From the NCBI RefSeq assembly GCF_009796805.1, contig NZ_CP047029.1, positions 981,501 through 1,045,500 of the forward strand: a stretch of 64,000 nt of DNA, written 5' to 3'. A program made the position numbers and the translations under genes. Positions 8,569 to 19,300 of this stretch are shown here, piece after piece (the first letter of the stretch is position 1; each line of letters starts with the position of its first letter). The notes under the pieces are model-generated. The model was not told where the DNA came from and did not search any database. It saw nothing but the letters and a program-made list of their open reading frames with translations. The DNA is from Algibacter sp. L1A34 (lineage in GTDB: Bacteria; Bacteroidota; Bacteroidia; Flavobacteriales; Flavobacteriaceae).

Positions 8569-10671
8569 CTAATAATCGAAATACCAATTAAATAAATCGG
8601 TTCTAATTCCGAAATTAAACCAAACAGTATTGTTTTTAAACGTTGTTGTTGTAGTTGCGTCTGGGTTAAAATTTCGAACAGTAATATCTGTAAATATTTT
8701 TAAGTTGGACGCTGGATTAACAACATAACCCGCTTGCAAATTACCATTAAAAATATTGGTTTTTATTCCCTGCCCTACTTCTACACCAGAGTCGAATGGA
8801 CGATCGTTATAGTTTTTGTAGATATCACCACCGTAACTAAAGCTGTCTGTATCATCATTAAAATCTAAACCTCGTACACCAAAAATTAACTTAGCATCTG
8901 CAAACCACCGTTTGTAATGATAACGACCAATAAATATAGCTTCACTAAAATTTGCGCCCCAAAGATGCGCCATAGACTGATTATTATGTCCGTAATTTGT
9001 AGCTATCGTGTTATGCGAATACGTGTAAGGACGAATGCGATTATATTCAAATTGAAGCAGTAAATTTTCAACCTTAAAAGCATTAAAATATTTAACACCC
9101 AATTGATAACCAAACTTATTCTTCCAGCTTCTCTCTCCTGCTTTTACATCGGCTAGGGAAAATTCATCTAAAACAAATTGGCTATATAAATTTATATGAT
9201 CATTCCATTTATATTTTGCTGTTGCTCCCATTATAGCGTTTCCAGCATCTTGACCTGTTTCAAACTCTATAGCTCTATAAAAAATAATAGGGTTTAAGTA
9301 ATTTACATCAAAACCACGACTGTTTGAGTCTGTCCAAATTACAGATTCAAATAAACCTAAATTAAATCGTTTTGAGACATTCCAACTTAAATAATGGTTA
9401 GCCATATATTTTGTTAGAAACGCACCATCTTCAGTTACTTCCGGACGTACATCCTTTAACCACATCCATGTATTGGTGTATTTAATTTTCCAGAATTTAG
9501 TGTTTAATTTTAGAAACGGGTGCGGACTAGCAACATCGCTCAATAATAAAGATCGGTAACCATCTCCAATAAAGTTTTTACCATGACCAAACTGGACATT
9601 TATAAATTTTGCAGGCGCATAAGACATATAAGCCTCCGCTACCGGATAATCATAAGAATCCGTTTTAAATCGTTTTGCAATACCACGACCGGGTATAATT
9701 GCAGGATCGGGACCAAAAGCTTTTAAACTCTCGGCATATCGATTTACATAATCGGCAAAACGTCCTTGACTTTCAAAAACAGAAGCTTGGAAATTAAATT
9801 TTTCACCCAAACCACCTTGCACTAAAAACCCACGTGTATTATTGTAAGTTGAACTGAATTCGGCATCTGTATCTTTACCTACTTCTAAATCGAAAATAGG
9901 ATCGATTGTAAACCAATAATCATCACTTTGTAACTGCACCAAATGCTCATTCCAAAGTTTTTGTCCAGCCCATGTTTTAGTTTCACGTTCTAAAGCTTCT
10001 TTTTCCTCATCAAAATCATAATACGGCGCTACATCATCATAAACAAATGGTTTTGAAGCTGTGTGGCTGTTTGTACCAACAAGATTCATTTGTCTATCAA
10101 ATTTGGCATAATCACTATGTGTAAACTGAATATTTAACTGACTGTTATAGGCTTTATTTTCAAAAGCTTTTAAATCCTTATCAACTTTATCAAACTCTTG
10201 TTTTGCTTCTTCTTCTAATTTAGAAATTAGATTTATGTCATTAGTTTTCTTCGTATCTAAACTTGTATCAACTAAAGGAATTTTAATTTGAAGCGAATAT
10301 TGCTTAAAAGTAGCGCGACCGTAATAAGTAGCAGGTTTAATTTTAGGAAGATCTGAAAACACTCTTTTTGCTTCCTGTTTTAATTCACTATAAACCGCAT
10401 CGACATAAATTACTTTAAAATAACCTGTTGTATCCACTTCAAAAAGCACAACCACTTCACCTTTATAATTTTCTTTTATCACCTTTTCGGGTACCTTAAA
10501 ACTATTATAAATATGTGCATGAACTTGATTATCGAAACATTTTTGTTGTTTATCAAAAGAAATACTATCGCAAGCAGGAAACACTGGAGGTTTTTCTGAA
10601 TACGAGCTACTTTGAGCATTCCCAAAATATTGAACCAAAATAAAAACTAGTACAAGTATTTGTTTCATCAC
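8569..10671 (-). CDS. remB: Gliding motility protein RemB
   Basis: The 700-residue protein has a signal peptide (about 1-19). An N-terminal domain (about 25-140) carries FPACD, then C, then GEVVVLFEVDTTGYFKVIYV and IKPATYYGR, which resembles a TonB C-terminal domain. The C-terminal part (about 220-700) is rich in alternating aromatic strands and ends FNWYFDY, as outer-membrane barrels do. In Flavobacterium johnsoniae, sprA is Fjoh_1653 and remB Fjoh_1657, with the same genes between as here (from memory), so synteny supports the name. RemB is needed for full gliding in that species; its mechanism is unknown. The 8381-8568 stretch downstream shows no gene. Confidence 0.85.
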   Translation of the reverse strand: MMKQILVLVFILVQYFGNAQSSSYSEKPPVFPACDSISFDKQQKCFDNQVHAHIYNSFKVPEKVIKENYKGEVVVLFEVDTTGYFKVIYVDAVYSELKQEAKRVFSDLPKIKPATYYGRATFKQYSLQIKIPLVDTSLDTKKTNDINLISKLEEEAKQEFDKVDKDLKAFENKAYNSQLNIQFTHSDYAKFDRQMNLVGTNSHTASKPFVYDDVAPYYDFDEEKEALERETKTWAGQKLWNEHLVQLQSDDYWFTIDPIFDLEVGKDTDAEFSSTYNNTRGFLVQGGLGEKFNFQASVFESQGRFADYVNRYAESLKAFGPDPAIIPGRGIAKRFKTDSYDYPVAEAYMSYAPAKFINVQFGHGKNFIGDGYRSLLLSDVASPHPFLKLNTKFWKIKYTNTWMWLKDVRPEVTEDGAFLTKYMANHYLSWNVSKRFNLGLFESVIWTDSNSRGFDVNYLNPIIFYRAIEFETGQDAGNAIMGATAKYKWNDHINLYSQFVLDEFSLADVKAGERSWKNKFGYQLGVKYFNAFKVENLLLQFEYNRIRPYTYSHNTIATNYGHNNQSMAHLWGANFSEAIFIGRYHYKRWFADAKLIFGVRGLDFNDDTDSFSYGGDIYKNYNDRPFDSGVEVGQGIKTNIFNGNLQAGYVVNPASNLKIFTDITVRNFNPDATTTTTFKNNTVWFNFGIRTDLFNWYFDY

Positions 10672-10771
10672 TTTACTGGGTATTGATAAATAGTATAAAA
10701 TTTATTTAAGCTCGAAAGATACTATATTTTTTAGATTTTGAAGGGCAACAAACCTTCTTCATTTAAACAAC

Positions 10772-10803
10772 AAAGCCGTTAACCTATATAGGTTAACGGC
10801 TTT
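10772..10803. terminator. Perfect-stem terminator between tonB paralogue and remB
   Basis: A 32-nt perfect palindrome: AAAGCCGTTAACC pairs with GGTTAACGGCTTT around a TATATA centre, followed by T on both strands. It lies 20 nt after the tonB stop, so remB probably has its own promoter. Confidence 0.85.
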
Positions 10804-10824
10804 TGCTTAATTATATTGAGTATT

Positions 10825-11619
10825 TTAATTTTGCACACTAAATACTATGGGCAAAGTATAAATAACTCCTACATTTTTATCTCGCTGTTTTCCAGGGGTC
10901 ATTTCTGGAATTTTATTGATAACACGTTGAGCTTCTTTCTCTAAATCGGGATGTGTTCCTCTCGTTTTTATATCAGTAACATGTCCTGTTTTATCAATCT
11001 TAAATTGAGTTCGAATTACTTGTTTTCCTGATAAGCCAAGTTCACTACCTAAATTGGTGTCAAATTTTTTCTGAACTAATTTGGTTATTTTCTCAGACAT
11101 ACATTTTCGCTTATCTAAATTGGTTTTTCTGTTTTCACAACCTGGGTAGATAGGTACCTCTTCAATAGTCATAAAATCTACTGGAGGCTCTTCTATTGGA
11201 GGACCTACAACTACTACATCTCCAATCTTAATTGGATCAGACGTTGTCTTCTGCTCTGCTTTTTTAATATTTAGCGCTTCTTTAAGTGGTTCATCATTAT
11301 CAATCACCTCAACCTTGTCTATTAACTTTGTTGATTTTTGTGGTTCTGGTTGAACTTCCTTTACTGGTTCAACATAAACTCTAAAATTTTCAATTCGAAT
11401 CTCTTCTGGTCCAGGATCAAAATTAAACCCAGTATCTGTGGGTATTTCGGATTCAAACTTCATTTCAAAAAGTCCGTATACCATAAATAAACAGATGATT
11501 AAACCTACTTGAAAGTAAAGGGTGGAGTTTTTTTGTAAATTTGCATCATGCTTTTGCGACTTTTTCACGATTTGCTCATTTTGCCGAATGAGTTCGTGAG
11601 TTTCCTTTGGATTACTCAT
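10825..11619 (-). CDS. Energy transducer TonB (paralogue 1)
   Basis: The 264-residue protein has one N-terminal membrane segment (about 31-51), a Pro/Glu-rich periplasmic linker, and a TonB C-terminal domain (about 150-264) with YPGCE, CMSEKI, IRTQFKIDKTGHV and YTLPIVFSVQN. TonB proteins pass proton-motive force from ExbBD to outer-membrane receptors. The C-terminal domain is a close paralogue of the next gene, indicating tandem duplication. Hairpins on both sides suggest separate transcription. Its partner receptors are not shown by the sequence. Confidence 0.9.
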   Translation of the reverse strand: MSNPKETHELIRQNEQIVKKSQKHDANLQKNSTLYFQVGLIICLFMVYGLFEMKFESEIPTDTGFNFDPGPEEIRIENFRVYVEPVKEVQPEPQKSTKLIDKVEVIDNDEPLKEALNIKKAEQKTTSDPIKIGDVVVVGPPIEEPPVDFMTIEEVPIYPGCENRKTNLDKRKCMSEKITKLVQKKFDTNLGSELGLSGKQVIRTQFKIDKTGHVTDIKTRGTHPDLEKEAQRVINKIPEMTPGKQRDKNVGVIYTLPIVFSVQN

Positions 11620-11678
11620 AATTATTAAAATTTAAATGTTAATATTATGATAAAGTTGCAATAAGCATACCAAAAAAG

Positions 11679-11708
11679 AAATCCCGCTACAGAAATGTAA
11701 CGGGATTT
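11679..11708 (-). terminator. Terminator between the two tonB paralogues
   Basis: AAATCCCG (11679-11686) pairs with CGGGATTT (11701-11708), with TAC/GTA pairing inside after one mismatch, and a T-rich minus-strand tail. It lies about 40 nt after the second paralogue's stop. Confidence 0.75.
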
Positions 11709-11747
11709 TATATTTATATCACTGTTAGTTAACAGCCATAAAGAAAC

Positions 11748-12467
11748 TTAATCTTGAACTTGGAATACAATAGGTAAAGAGTAAGGTACTGTTACTGCTT
11801 TTCCACGTTGCATGCCTGGTTTCATTTTTGGCAACATATTGATAACACGTGCTGCTTCTTTTTCTAAACCTGGATGCGGTGCTCTTGAACGAACTCCAAC
11901 AACATTTCCTGTTTTATCAATTTTAAAGATTACGTTTATACGTTGTCTTCCTGAGAGACCTAATTCACTAGCCAACTCAGTATTAAACTTCTTAGTAACG
12001 AATTTTTGAATTTTTTCTGACATACAAGCTTTCTTTGCCGCATTGTTTCCTTTTTCGCAACCAGGAAAAACTGGTACGTTTTCAATAACTGCAAATGGAA
12101 CTTCAATATCTTCTTCAACTTCCATAACCTCTACTTCTTCAACCTCAACAATTTCTGTCTCTTGATCAACTTCTGTAGACTCTATAACAGTCTCTTCAAT
12201 TTCCACTTCATCCTCAACAATCTCAATAACATCTGGAGCTGCTGGTGGTGGTGGTGGTGGTGGTGGAGTTTGCATTAAGTTTGTAATTGGAATTTCTTCT
12301 TCAATTACTTCATCCATACTTACCACTCCTATATCGGTAACTACATCATCATAAGTTTTAAAATTAATAGCATAGTTCGTTAAAAATAACATTAACGCTA
12401 AGCCGATTGCAAAATAGAGTGAACTGTTACGTCCAACATTTGCTTTAGGATTTTTTTTAGGTTCCAT
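11748..12467 (-). CDS. Energy transducer TonB (paralogue 2)
   Basis: The 239-residue protein has an N-terminal membrane segment (about 15-33), a run of eight prolines near 68-75, then a Val/Glu-rich acidic linker, and a TonB C-terminal domain (about 125-239) with FPGCE, CMSEKI, INVIFKIDKTGNV and PYSLPIVFQVQD. Proline/acidic linkers let TonB span the periplasm. It follows vanZ by 61 nt on the same strand. Sharing the paired-cysteine motif with paralogue 1 and RemB marks a local family. Whether it serves motility, T9SS or uptake is not decided by sequence. Confidence 0.92.
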   Translation of the reverse strand: MEPKKNPKANVGRNSSLYFAIGLALMLFLTNYAINFKTYDDVVTDIGVVSMDEVIEEEIPITNLMQTPPPPPPPPAAPDVIEIVEDEVEIEETVIESTEVDQETEIVEVEEVEVMEVEEDIEVPFAVIENVPVFPGCEKGNNAAKKACMSEKIQKFVTKKFNTELASELGLSGRQRINVIFKIDKTGNVVGVRSRAPHPGLEKEAARVINMLPKMKPGMQRGKAVTVPYSLPIVFQVQD

Positions 12468-12528
12468 AGATTTAATTAGTTTATCAAGATTGCTAAAATA
12501 ACTATTTATTTATCAAAAAAACAAGTCT

Positions 12529-12927
12529 TTATTGCTTTTTAACTTGTATTTTATTTATTCGCCACAATATTAAAGCCGTTAATAAAGCTCCCGAGGTGTT
12601 CGCTATTACGTCGTAAATATCCATTGAGCGATAGTCCGTCATTGTACCTTGCAACACTTCAACAACTATGCCAAACACTACTGCGAATACAGTTGCAGAT
12701 AATAAAGCTCTCATTTTTTCAAATTTTATATTGAATATAAAAGCACCATACCACAGAACTACAAAAACAGCATATGCACCAAAATGAAATATTTTATCAC
12801 CATTAGAAACATTTATCTTTGGCATGTCTTTAAGCGACATTAAGCAAGCCGCACTCAAAACAATGGTATATATAACAGCAAAGACTAGTGCAGATTTTTT
12901 AAGCACCAATAAGAGCTTTATAATCAT
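12529..12927 (-). CDS. VanZ-like membrane protein
   Basis: The 132-residue protein has about four membrane segments and the VanZ-like pattern DKIFHFGAYAVFVVLWYGA and VEVLQGTMTDYRSMDIYDVIANTSGALL, with the conserved acidic/polar residues of that family. VanZ proteins are linked to teicoplanin resistance in enterococci, but the role of Bacteroidota homologues is unknown. The ATG at 12927 lies inside the end of gcvH (29-nt overlap); a GTG at 12906 would cut the overlap to 8 nt. Overlap implies translational coupling. It belongs to the conserved sprA-gcvH-vanZ-tonB string. Confidence 0.8.
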   Translation of the reverse strand: MIIKLLLVLKKSALVFAVIYTIVLSAACLMSLKDMPKINVSNGDKIFHFGAYAVFVVLWYGAFIFNIKFEKMRALLSATVFAVVFGIVVEVLQGTMTDYRSMDIYDVIANTSGALLTALILWRINKIQVKKQ

Positions 12928-13279
12928 CGGCAGACATTAACCCATCAATTTGAGAAATATCAGAACATTTTACCTTAATCATCCATCCATCTCCGTAAGG
13001 GTCGGTGTTTACCTTTTCTGGCTCATCTTCTAAGGCTTCATTAAACTCAATAATTTCACCTGATATTGGTAAAAACAAATCAGATACCGTTTTTACAGCT
13101 TCTACCGTTCCAAAAACTTCTTCAGCTTCTAAGGTTTCGTCTAAAGTTTCTACTTCAACATAAACAATATCTCCTAATTCACTTTGTGCAAAATCGGTAA
13201 TACCAATTGTAGCAATATCATTGTCAACTTTAATCCACTCGTGATCTTTTGTGTATTTTAATTCTGCTGGAATATTCAT
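12899..13279 (-). CDS. gcvH: Glycine cleavage system H protein
   Basis: The 126-residue protein has full family length and a lipoyl domain with FGTVEAVKTVSD, so Lys63 is the lipoyl-lysine. It carries the aminomethyl group between the P, T and L proteins during glycine breakdown in the cytoplasm. KYTKDHEWI and DPYGDGWMIKV are standard H-protein strings. None of the gcv partner genes is nearby; in flavobacteria gcvH commonly sits with sprA, as here, 99 nt downstream of it. I see no glycine riboswitch in the short gap. Confidence 0.97.
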   Translation of the reverse strand: MNIPAELKYTKDHEWIKVDNDIATIGITDFAQSELGDIVYVEVETLDETLEAEEVFGTVEAVKTVSDLFLPISGEIIEFNEALEDEPEKVNTDPYGDGWMIKVKCSDISQIDGLMSADDYKALIGA

Positions 13280-13378
13280 TTTAATTTTATTTATTAAATA
13301 CTATTAATTTGTAAAACTGATTCATTTAAGTTTTCACAAATGTATTTATTCAATCTTGAATTTCAAATAGATTATTTA

Positions 13379-16300
13379 TTAATTCCCAAAATTATATCTA
13401 ATAGTAAATCCTGAACGAATAGTGGTTAATGGAAAAGCTGTAGAAATAGCATACTCGGAGAACGAATAATCGAAATAAAAGATACCCGTTAAGTTTTTAC
13501 TAAAGGCATAATCTGCGGAATACTTCAATCCCCAAATGGTTTGCCCAGAGGTTACTTGATTGTTTTCAAGATCTAAATAGCGAATAATAGTTTTATTATC
13601 ACGTACCGAGATATCGGCTTTCATATTTAAATCGCTAACAATACGTTTTTGCGGACCAGCCAACTTCGATCTAATTCTTAAATCTTTAATTCTATACCCC
13701 AGTCCTATAATGTATTCGTTACCTATTATCTCTGTCATTAAATTATTATCGAAACTTAATGATAGTAAACGGTCCTTTTTAATTTCAGCTAGAATTTTTA
13801 CGGAATTTTTCATTTCCATATCGATTCGTATTAACGGACTAAACATTTCTGTTAAGTTAATGTTGCTAAATAGACGTTCGTTTTTATAATTCCCAGACTG
13901 ATCCTTGGTATCATCAGGTTGATCGTCATAGGGTAAAGAGAAATCTACTTCATTATAATCTAAATTAGTTTGAAACTGATTTATAGTATAAGTTGAACGG
14001 TATCCATGTGTTAATGAGAAACGCTTGAAACGCTTTTTAAACCATGCCATTTTCATGAAACCAGAATATTTTAAATCCCAGTTTGGTATTGGCACATTTC
14101 TAAACGCACTCATGTTTACTTTATTAGCATCTGTACCTGTGTAAGCAGCTAAAAACGCTGGTAATAAAACATTCTGATTGTTTTTACCGAATCCTTTTGG
14201 ATAACCATCATCGTCTAAATCGTTAACATCTGCACCATTTTGAGCGGCTAAACGACGAGCTATAGTAAGTCTGTTACTTCTAAAATCGTTAAACGCATCA
14301 GATACCGTTTCATCACTTTTACTAAAAGCAGTTTTTATTAACAATGTTGAAATATTAAAATTCCCAAACGTATTTGGTGTTAACCCAACATATTGATTAT
14401 CGTTATTAACATCCACTCTATAATTTTCTGTGAAGTTTTTATAGTAAGTTCTATTAGCAACAATATCAATTTTTAAATCTTTTACAGGTTCTAAACTTGC
14501 AGACACATCTAGTTGTTTTGTATTGGTAGATGTAAATTGTTGATTAAAATCTTGATACAAAGTAAGCCAACCATTACGCGCAGCTAAGCTTCTAATATCG
14601 CTTTGACTACCAAAAGTATACCCAAAAGAAGGTTTAAGCGTTCCTAGAAAACCAGGTGTTTGCGTATAACCTGGTAAGTAAGTCCCGTTGTTTTCAGAAT
14701 AATTAAATTGAATTCTTTTAACCGATGTTAATATATCTATACCAGCGTTTAATAATTTGGTGCTAGATTGACTTTTAACCTTAGATTGTTTTTTATCTTT
14801 TCCAGAGGTTTTAGAACCTGGAGGCCCAGCCGTTCTAGTCCGTATACGCCTAATTGGTTTTTTAACCAAACCAATATATTTATACAGCTTATTCATATCT
14901 AAAGATGTATTAATATTGTGCGTATTGGCATTCTGTATGGTGTTTCCTAGATCGTAAGTTTCACCATCTAGTTCTAAATTACCATATAAATCCGATCCTT
15001 TTTGCCATTGAAAATTACCCGTGTACTGGTAAGTAGCATTAACAAAACTAAAGGTTGGAATTTTATTAATAGGCAATTGATAAGTAACTCCAATATTTTG
15101 CATTTGCCTATTAGGATCTCCAAAATCTAAAAAGCCATCCCAAACATCGAGTGTAGGATCTTGCTCGCCATTAATAATATTGTCTTTAAAATAATTACGA
15201 ACAATGTTATTATTAGAAGCCGTAAAATTAAATTGAAGCGACTCGGTTAAATTATAATTTATGGTATACTGAAAATCGAAAGTATAATTTCTTCTAAATA
15301 ATTCTTCAATTTCAATATTAGAACTTCCTGACAAATCGGAATCTCTAAATTTTTGTCTATTAAACTGACGGTTTAAATCTGTATTTACAGTGAAACTTGT
15401 CGGCAGTAAATTCAAGTTAAAATCTTTTAATATTTTCCAATACTTACCAGTGAATAATGAATCGTTCTTTTTAAAAGGCTGAATAGTAACTGGATTGAAG
15501 TTGTGCGCATAATTTGCACCAACACGCACCGTTTTATTAATCGATTTTTCTATTTCGAAATCACGATGTTCTACTTTGTTATAAGAATAGTTTAAAGTAA
15601 CATTCTCAACATCATAGAATCTTGGTTTAGAATCACCTGTTCTATTTTTTCGTACACCAATTAAATTAATGCTTTGGCGTTTAGTATAATCTTCCGAAGT
15701 TTGTTTAATACGTTCCTTATCAGCGTTTGTTTCTGCTGCGTCTAGTCGTGAATCTAAAGTTAAATCTTCGTAATATTGATCGTATTTTGGCGTAATTAAC
15801 TCTTCACTTTGTCCGTAATTAAATGGTACTTGAATCCCCCATTTTTTAGGTAATAACTGTCCCACGTTAACATTAGTAACAACATCGTACTGTTTAACAT
15901 CTTCCAAACTACGTTGGCTTGGCCCTTGCTCAATAGATCCAAAACCAGATGTGCTTTGGCTTCCTGTAGCACTAATACTTGCAAAATCGGCAAAGTTAGT
16001 ATCCATACTAACTACAGCTGCCCAGCCACCTTCGTTATCCATATCGGATAAACGCATTTCGTTAAACCAAACTGCACCACAAACATCGCCTTTATCTTGA
16101 GAAACATTTTTAACCCCAACCATAAGGGTTCTAATGTCTCCAAAATTAGGATTTCCTTTAATTCCTACACGATGGATGCCTGAAGTATAACCTGTAAACT
16201 CATCACTTACTATACTAAGTTCATCATTTATAATATCATAAAATGTTGGATCTTCATTCGACAAAGTCATATCTGAAACTCCTTGGGCTTTAACCTTTCC

Positions 16301-19300
16301 TAAAATTTCAATAGGAATATTAATTTCATTAACCGTTGGCCACAACCCTTCTCTTGTAGTAGACTGCGAAACTTGTAATGGTATTTCTATTTGATAGTAA
16401 TTCTCGGTTAAATCATTACCCATTCTAATAAAACCAACGAGTTCTTCATCATTTAAATTACCAGAATCGTCATCATCGGCATGCATAAACATTCTTAAAC
16501 GTTTATACTGGCGCATATCGAAACTCACATTTTTATAAACTCCTCTTGAGTCTTCTGCTTCTAAATCACAAGCTTTAAGCACCAAAGACTGTTCGTTTTG
16601 CTCAACTACCGTATTGTTATTATAAAGTTCTTCAGGTTCAATTCCCGGAGGTCTCTCGTAACTTCCATCGTTTTCAATAGTACCAATAATTTCAACAGAA
16701 AAATCAGTATCCGCATCGTATGGAATATCGTTATTCAAGGTCTGTGTATATCGGCGCCAATCACTTCTAACCAAATCTAACGTACCAAAACGGAAAACCG
16801 TAGGTTGCACAAAGTCCTTTAAATAAATTCTAGAAAAACGTACAGAACGTAAGTCACTAATACCACCAATTGCGACACGATCTTTTCCCTCAACAGGGAT
16901 TCTAAGTTGATACCATCTTACCATAGGAGTCTCACCATTTGGAAGTGTACGCTCTTGTTCTTTAAAATCTCTTAAATATTCCTTTAAAGGATTACTATCA
17001 GGAATATTATCAAAATTCGCACGACTTGTTGGTAAATATTGTGGTTGAATATCTAATTCATATTCATAATAACTATCAATCGTGTTCATGGTATTATCAC
17101 GGTTAATATCTTCTACATCAGGTTGTGTATTTGCACCACGGTCTGTATCGCTAAAAGAATCGGGAGTATTACCTTCAACACCATTATATTTTTTATAACG
17201 ATCGAAAATATCACCTTCAGCATTTAAAAAATACTCGTAATTATCATTTGCAGGATCATCCAAGCCACTATAGTTACTGTAAATAGCAGTAAGCTCAGGA
17301 TCATCATCAATTACTGGTGTTTCTCCAGAATCGGGATACCCATCGTAACCAACATCTTGATTAGTACGCTCGTCTCCCGTAGAATCGAATGCATAAATTA
17401 AAGATTGGTTTTGAGGCACAACCGTTCCCCAAGCTGTTTTTTGAAGCAAATCGATATTACCATCATCAGGCAATCCGTTTTCATATAACTTTCTACCATC
17501 TTTTATAATATCTTCCGAGATATTTCCTAAGTTAAAAACTAGTTTACCACCTGGATTAGTTTGATTTTCTTGAAACGGATCTTGCAACCAAAACTCGATA
17601 TACTCTACGTTTTGCTGCTCAAAATCTGTTGAAGTTAACTGGCGCGTAATACCTGCCCAACTATCTCTAGCTTCTGTATTATCAATACCGTCTGCAGCTG
17701 CAGGATCGTAATTATAAGGACCACGTTCTTGTGGGTAATATGCTAAATCTAACGTGTAAATTACAGAATTTTGACCTTGAACTAAATCTCGATCTGGAAA
17801 CAACTCGTTAATAAAAACACGACTTGTATAAAGACTAGACATATCCTCATCTGTAATTTCGCCTGGTCTTTGGCTTGTATAAAAAATAGGATCTATAGAA
17901 TACCAATTTAACATGGCACGCTGGTAGCCGTTTTGGATTCCATTATCATCTTCATTACCATTAGTAGGTGTGTTTAAACCAATAGGTCTACTAGATAAAA
18001 ACCAAGATTGCTGCGAACGTAAATCGATTGCGTTTTGCGAACCTTCAAAATCGTCTATATAAGATGTTGCCTCACCATCTAAGTCCGTTCCGCTAGGAGA
18101 ACCTGGTAGTAAATAAGCAACTTCACCACGAACAGAAAAGTTAGATTCTGCATCGGTATCTATATTCGGTAATTTATTTACCAAGCGTGTTAAAAACGGA
18201 ACTTTAGTTGCATAATTCCCGTTAAAGCCAATAATAGTATTGTTTATGGGTTCGGTACCATAATTTGCTTTTTGAGTAATTGGTCGTTCATTTAAATTTA
18301 AAAATGTTCCGCCTAATACAAAATTCTCATTAAACTTATGTTCTACATTAATTCCAGTGAAACGCTTAGTTTGCTGACCAAAAACAGCATTATTTTCTGT
18401 TGAAACTTCAATAGGTGTGTTTGAAGCTTTTAAAGATTCATCTAAAATCTGAACTTGCCCTAATTGATAATTTACAGTATAATCTATTCCTTCAACTAAA
18501 ACACGACCACCTGCGGTAACTCTTACCGAACCTGGTGAAAGATTAAAGCCACCAATAGAAATACCATCACCACCCGATGATTTATAACGTCCTTTTAGTT
18601 TGAATTTATTCTTTTCGCTCTCGTCTAAAGCTTTTGTTTTTGTACTTTTATACAGTACATCGTAAACATATTTTTCTTGATTTTCGTTGTATGATGTATC
18701 ATTTTCATAATCACCACCACCTAAAACATCAAATAAATATTCTCCAAAAGGTTCTGCATTCGGGAAAATAATTTGTCCGTTTTGAGAAAGTACTGTAATC
18801 CCTTCTACATAATCGAAAAAACCATCACCACTTGTTTGCGGATCGTTATTATAATTTAACTTATCTAAATTAAAAACACGCAAAAGCGGTTGCTCTTCTA
18901 AAGGTTTCTCTCCAGGTAATGGATCTGGAAAATCGGTTGTACCAACTGGTGTAATGTAATTTAAAGGTGAAGCTTCATTATAAAAAATATTCAATTTAAA
19001 ATCTTCCGAACTTAAATTGTAAGCACCTGTATCGTAGATATTTTTCATCATTAAATCCCAGATAGGAAGATCGACATTGGTAATACTACTTTTTAATAAT
19101 TTCACAACTAAATTGCTATTTACAACTTGGGTGACATCACCATTCGTATTTGTTGTTACATCGGTTGCGCTAACACCATCGTTAGCAAATTCCCCTACTT
19201 GATATACCTCACCACCTATGGTATATTGAAAGGCAACAGCTAATACTTCATCACTATTTAAACGTTGATTTAATGAAATATAACCTAATTCAGAATTTAA

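Noticed and set aside
12230-12280. Run of proline codons in the second tonB gene as a possible tandem-repeat slippage site
   Set aside because: Proline-rich linkers are normal for TonB and the frame is intact.
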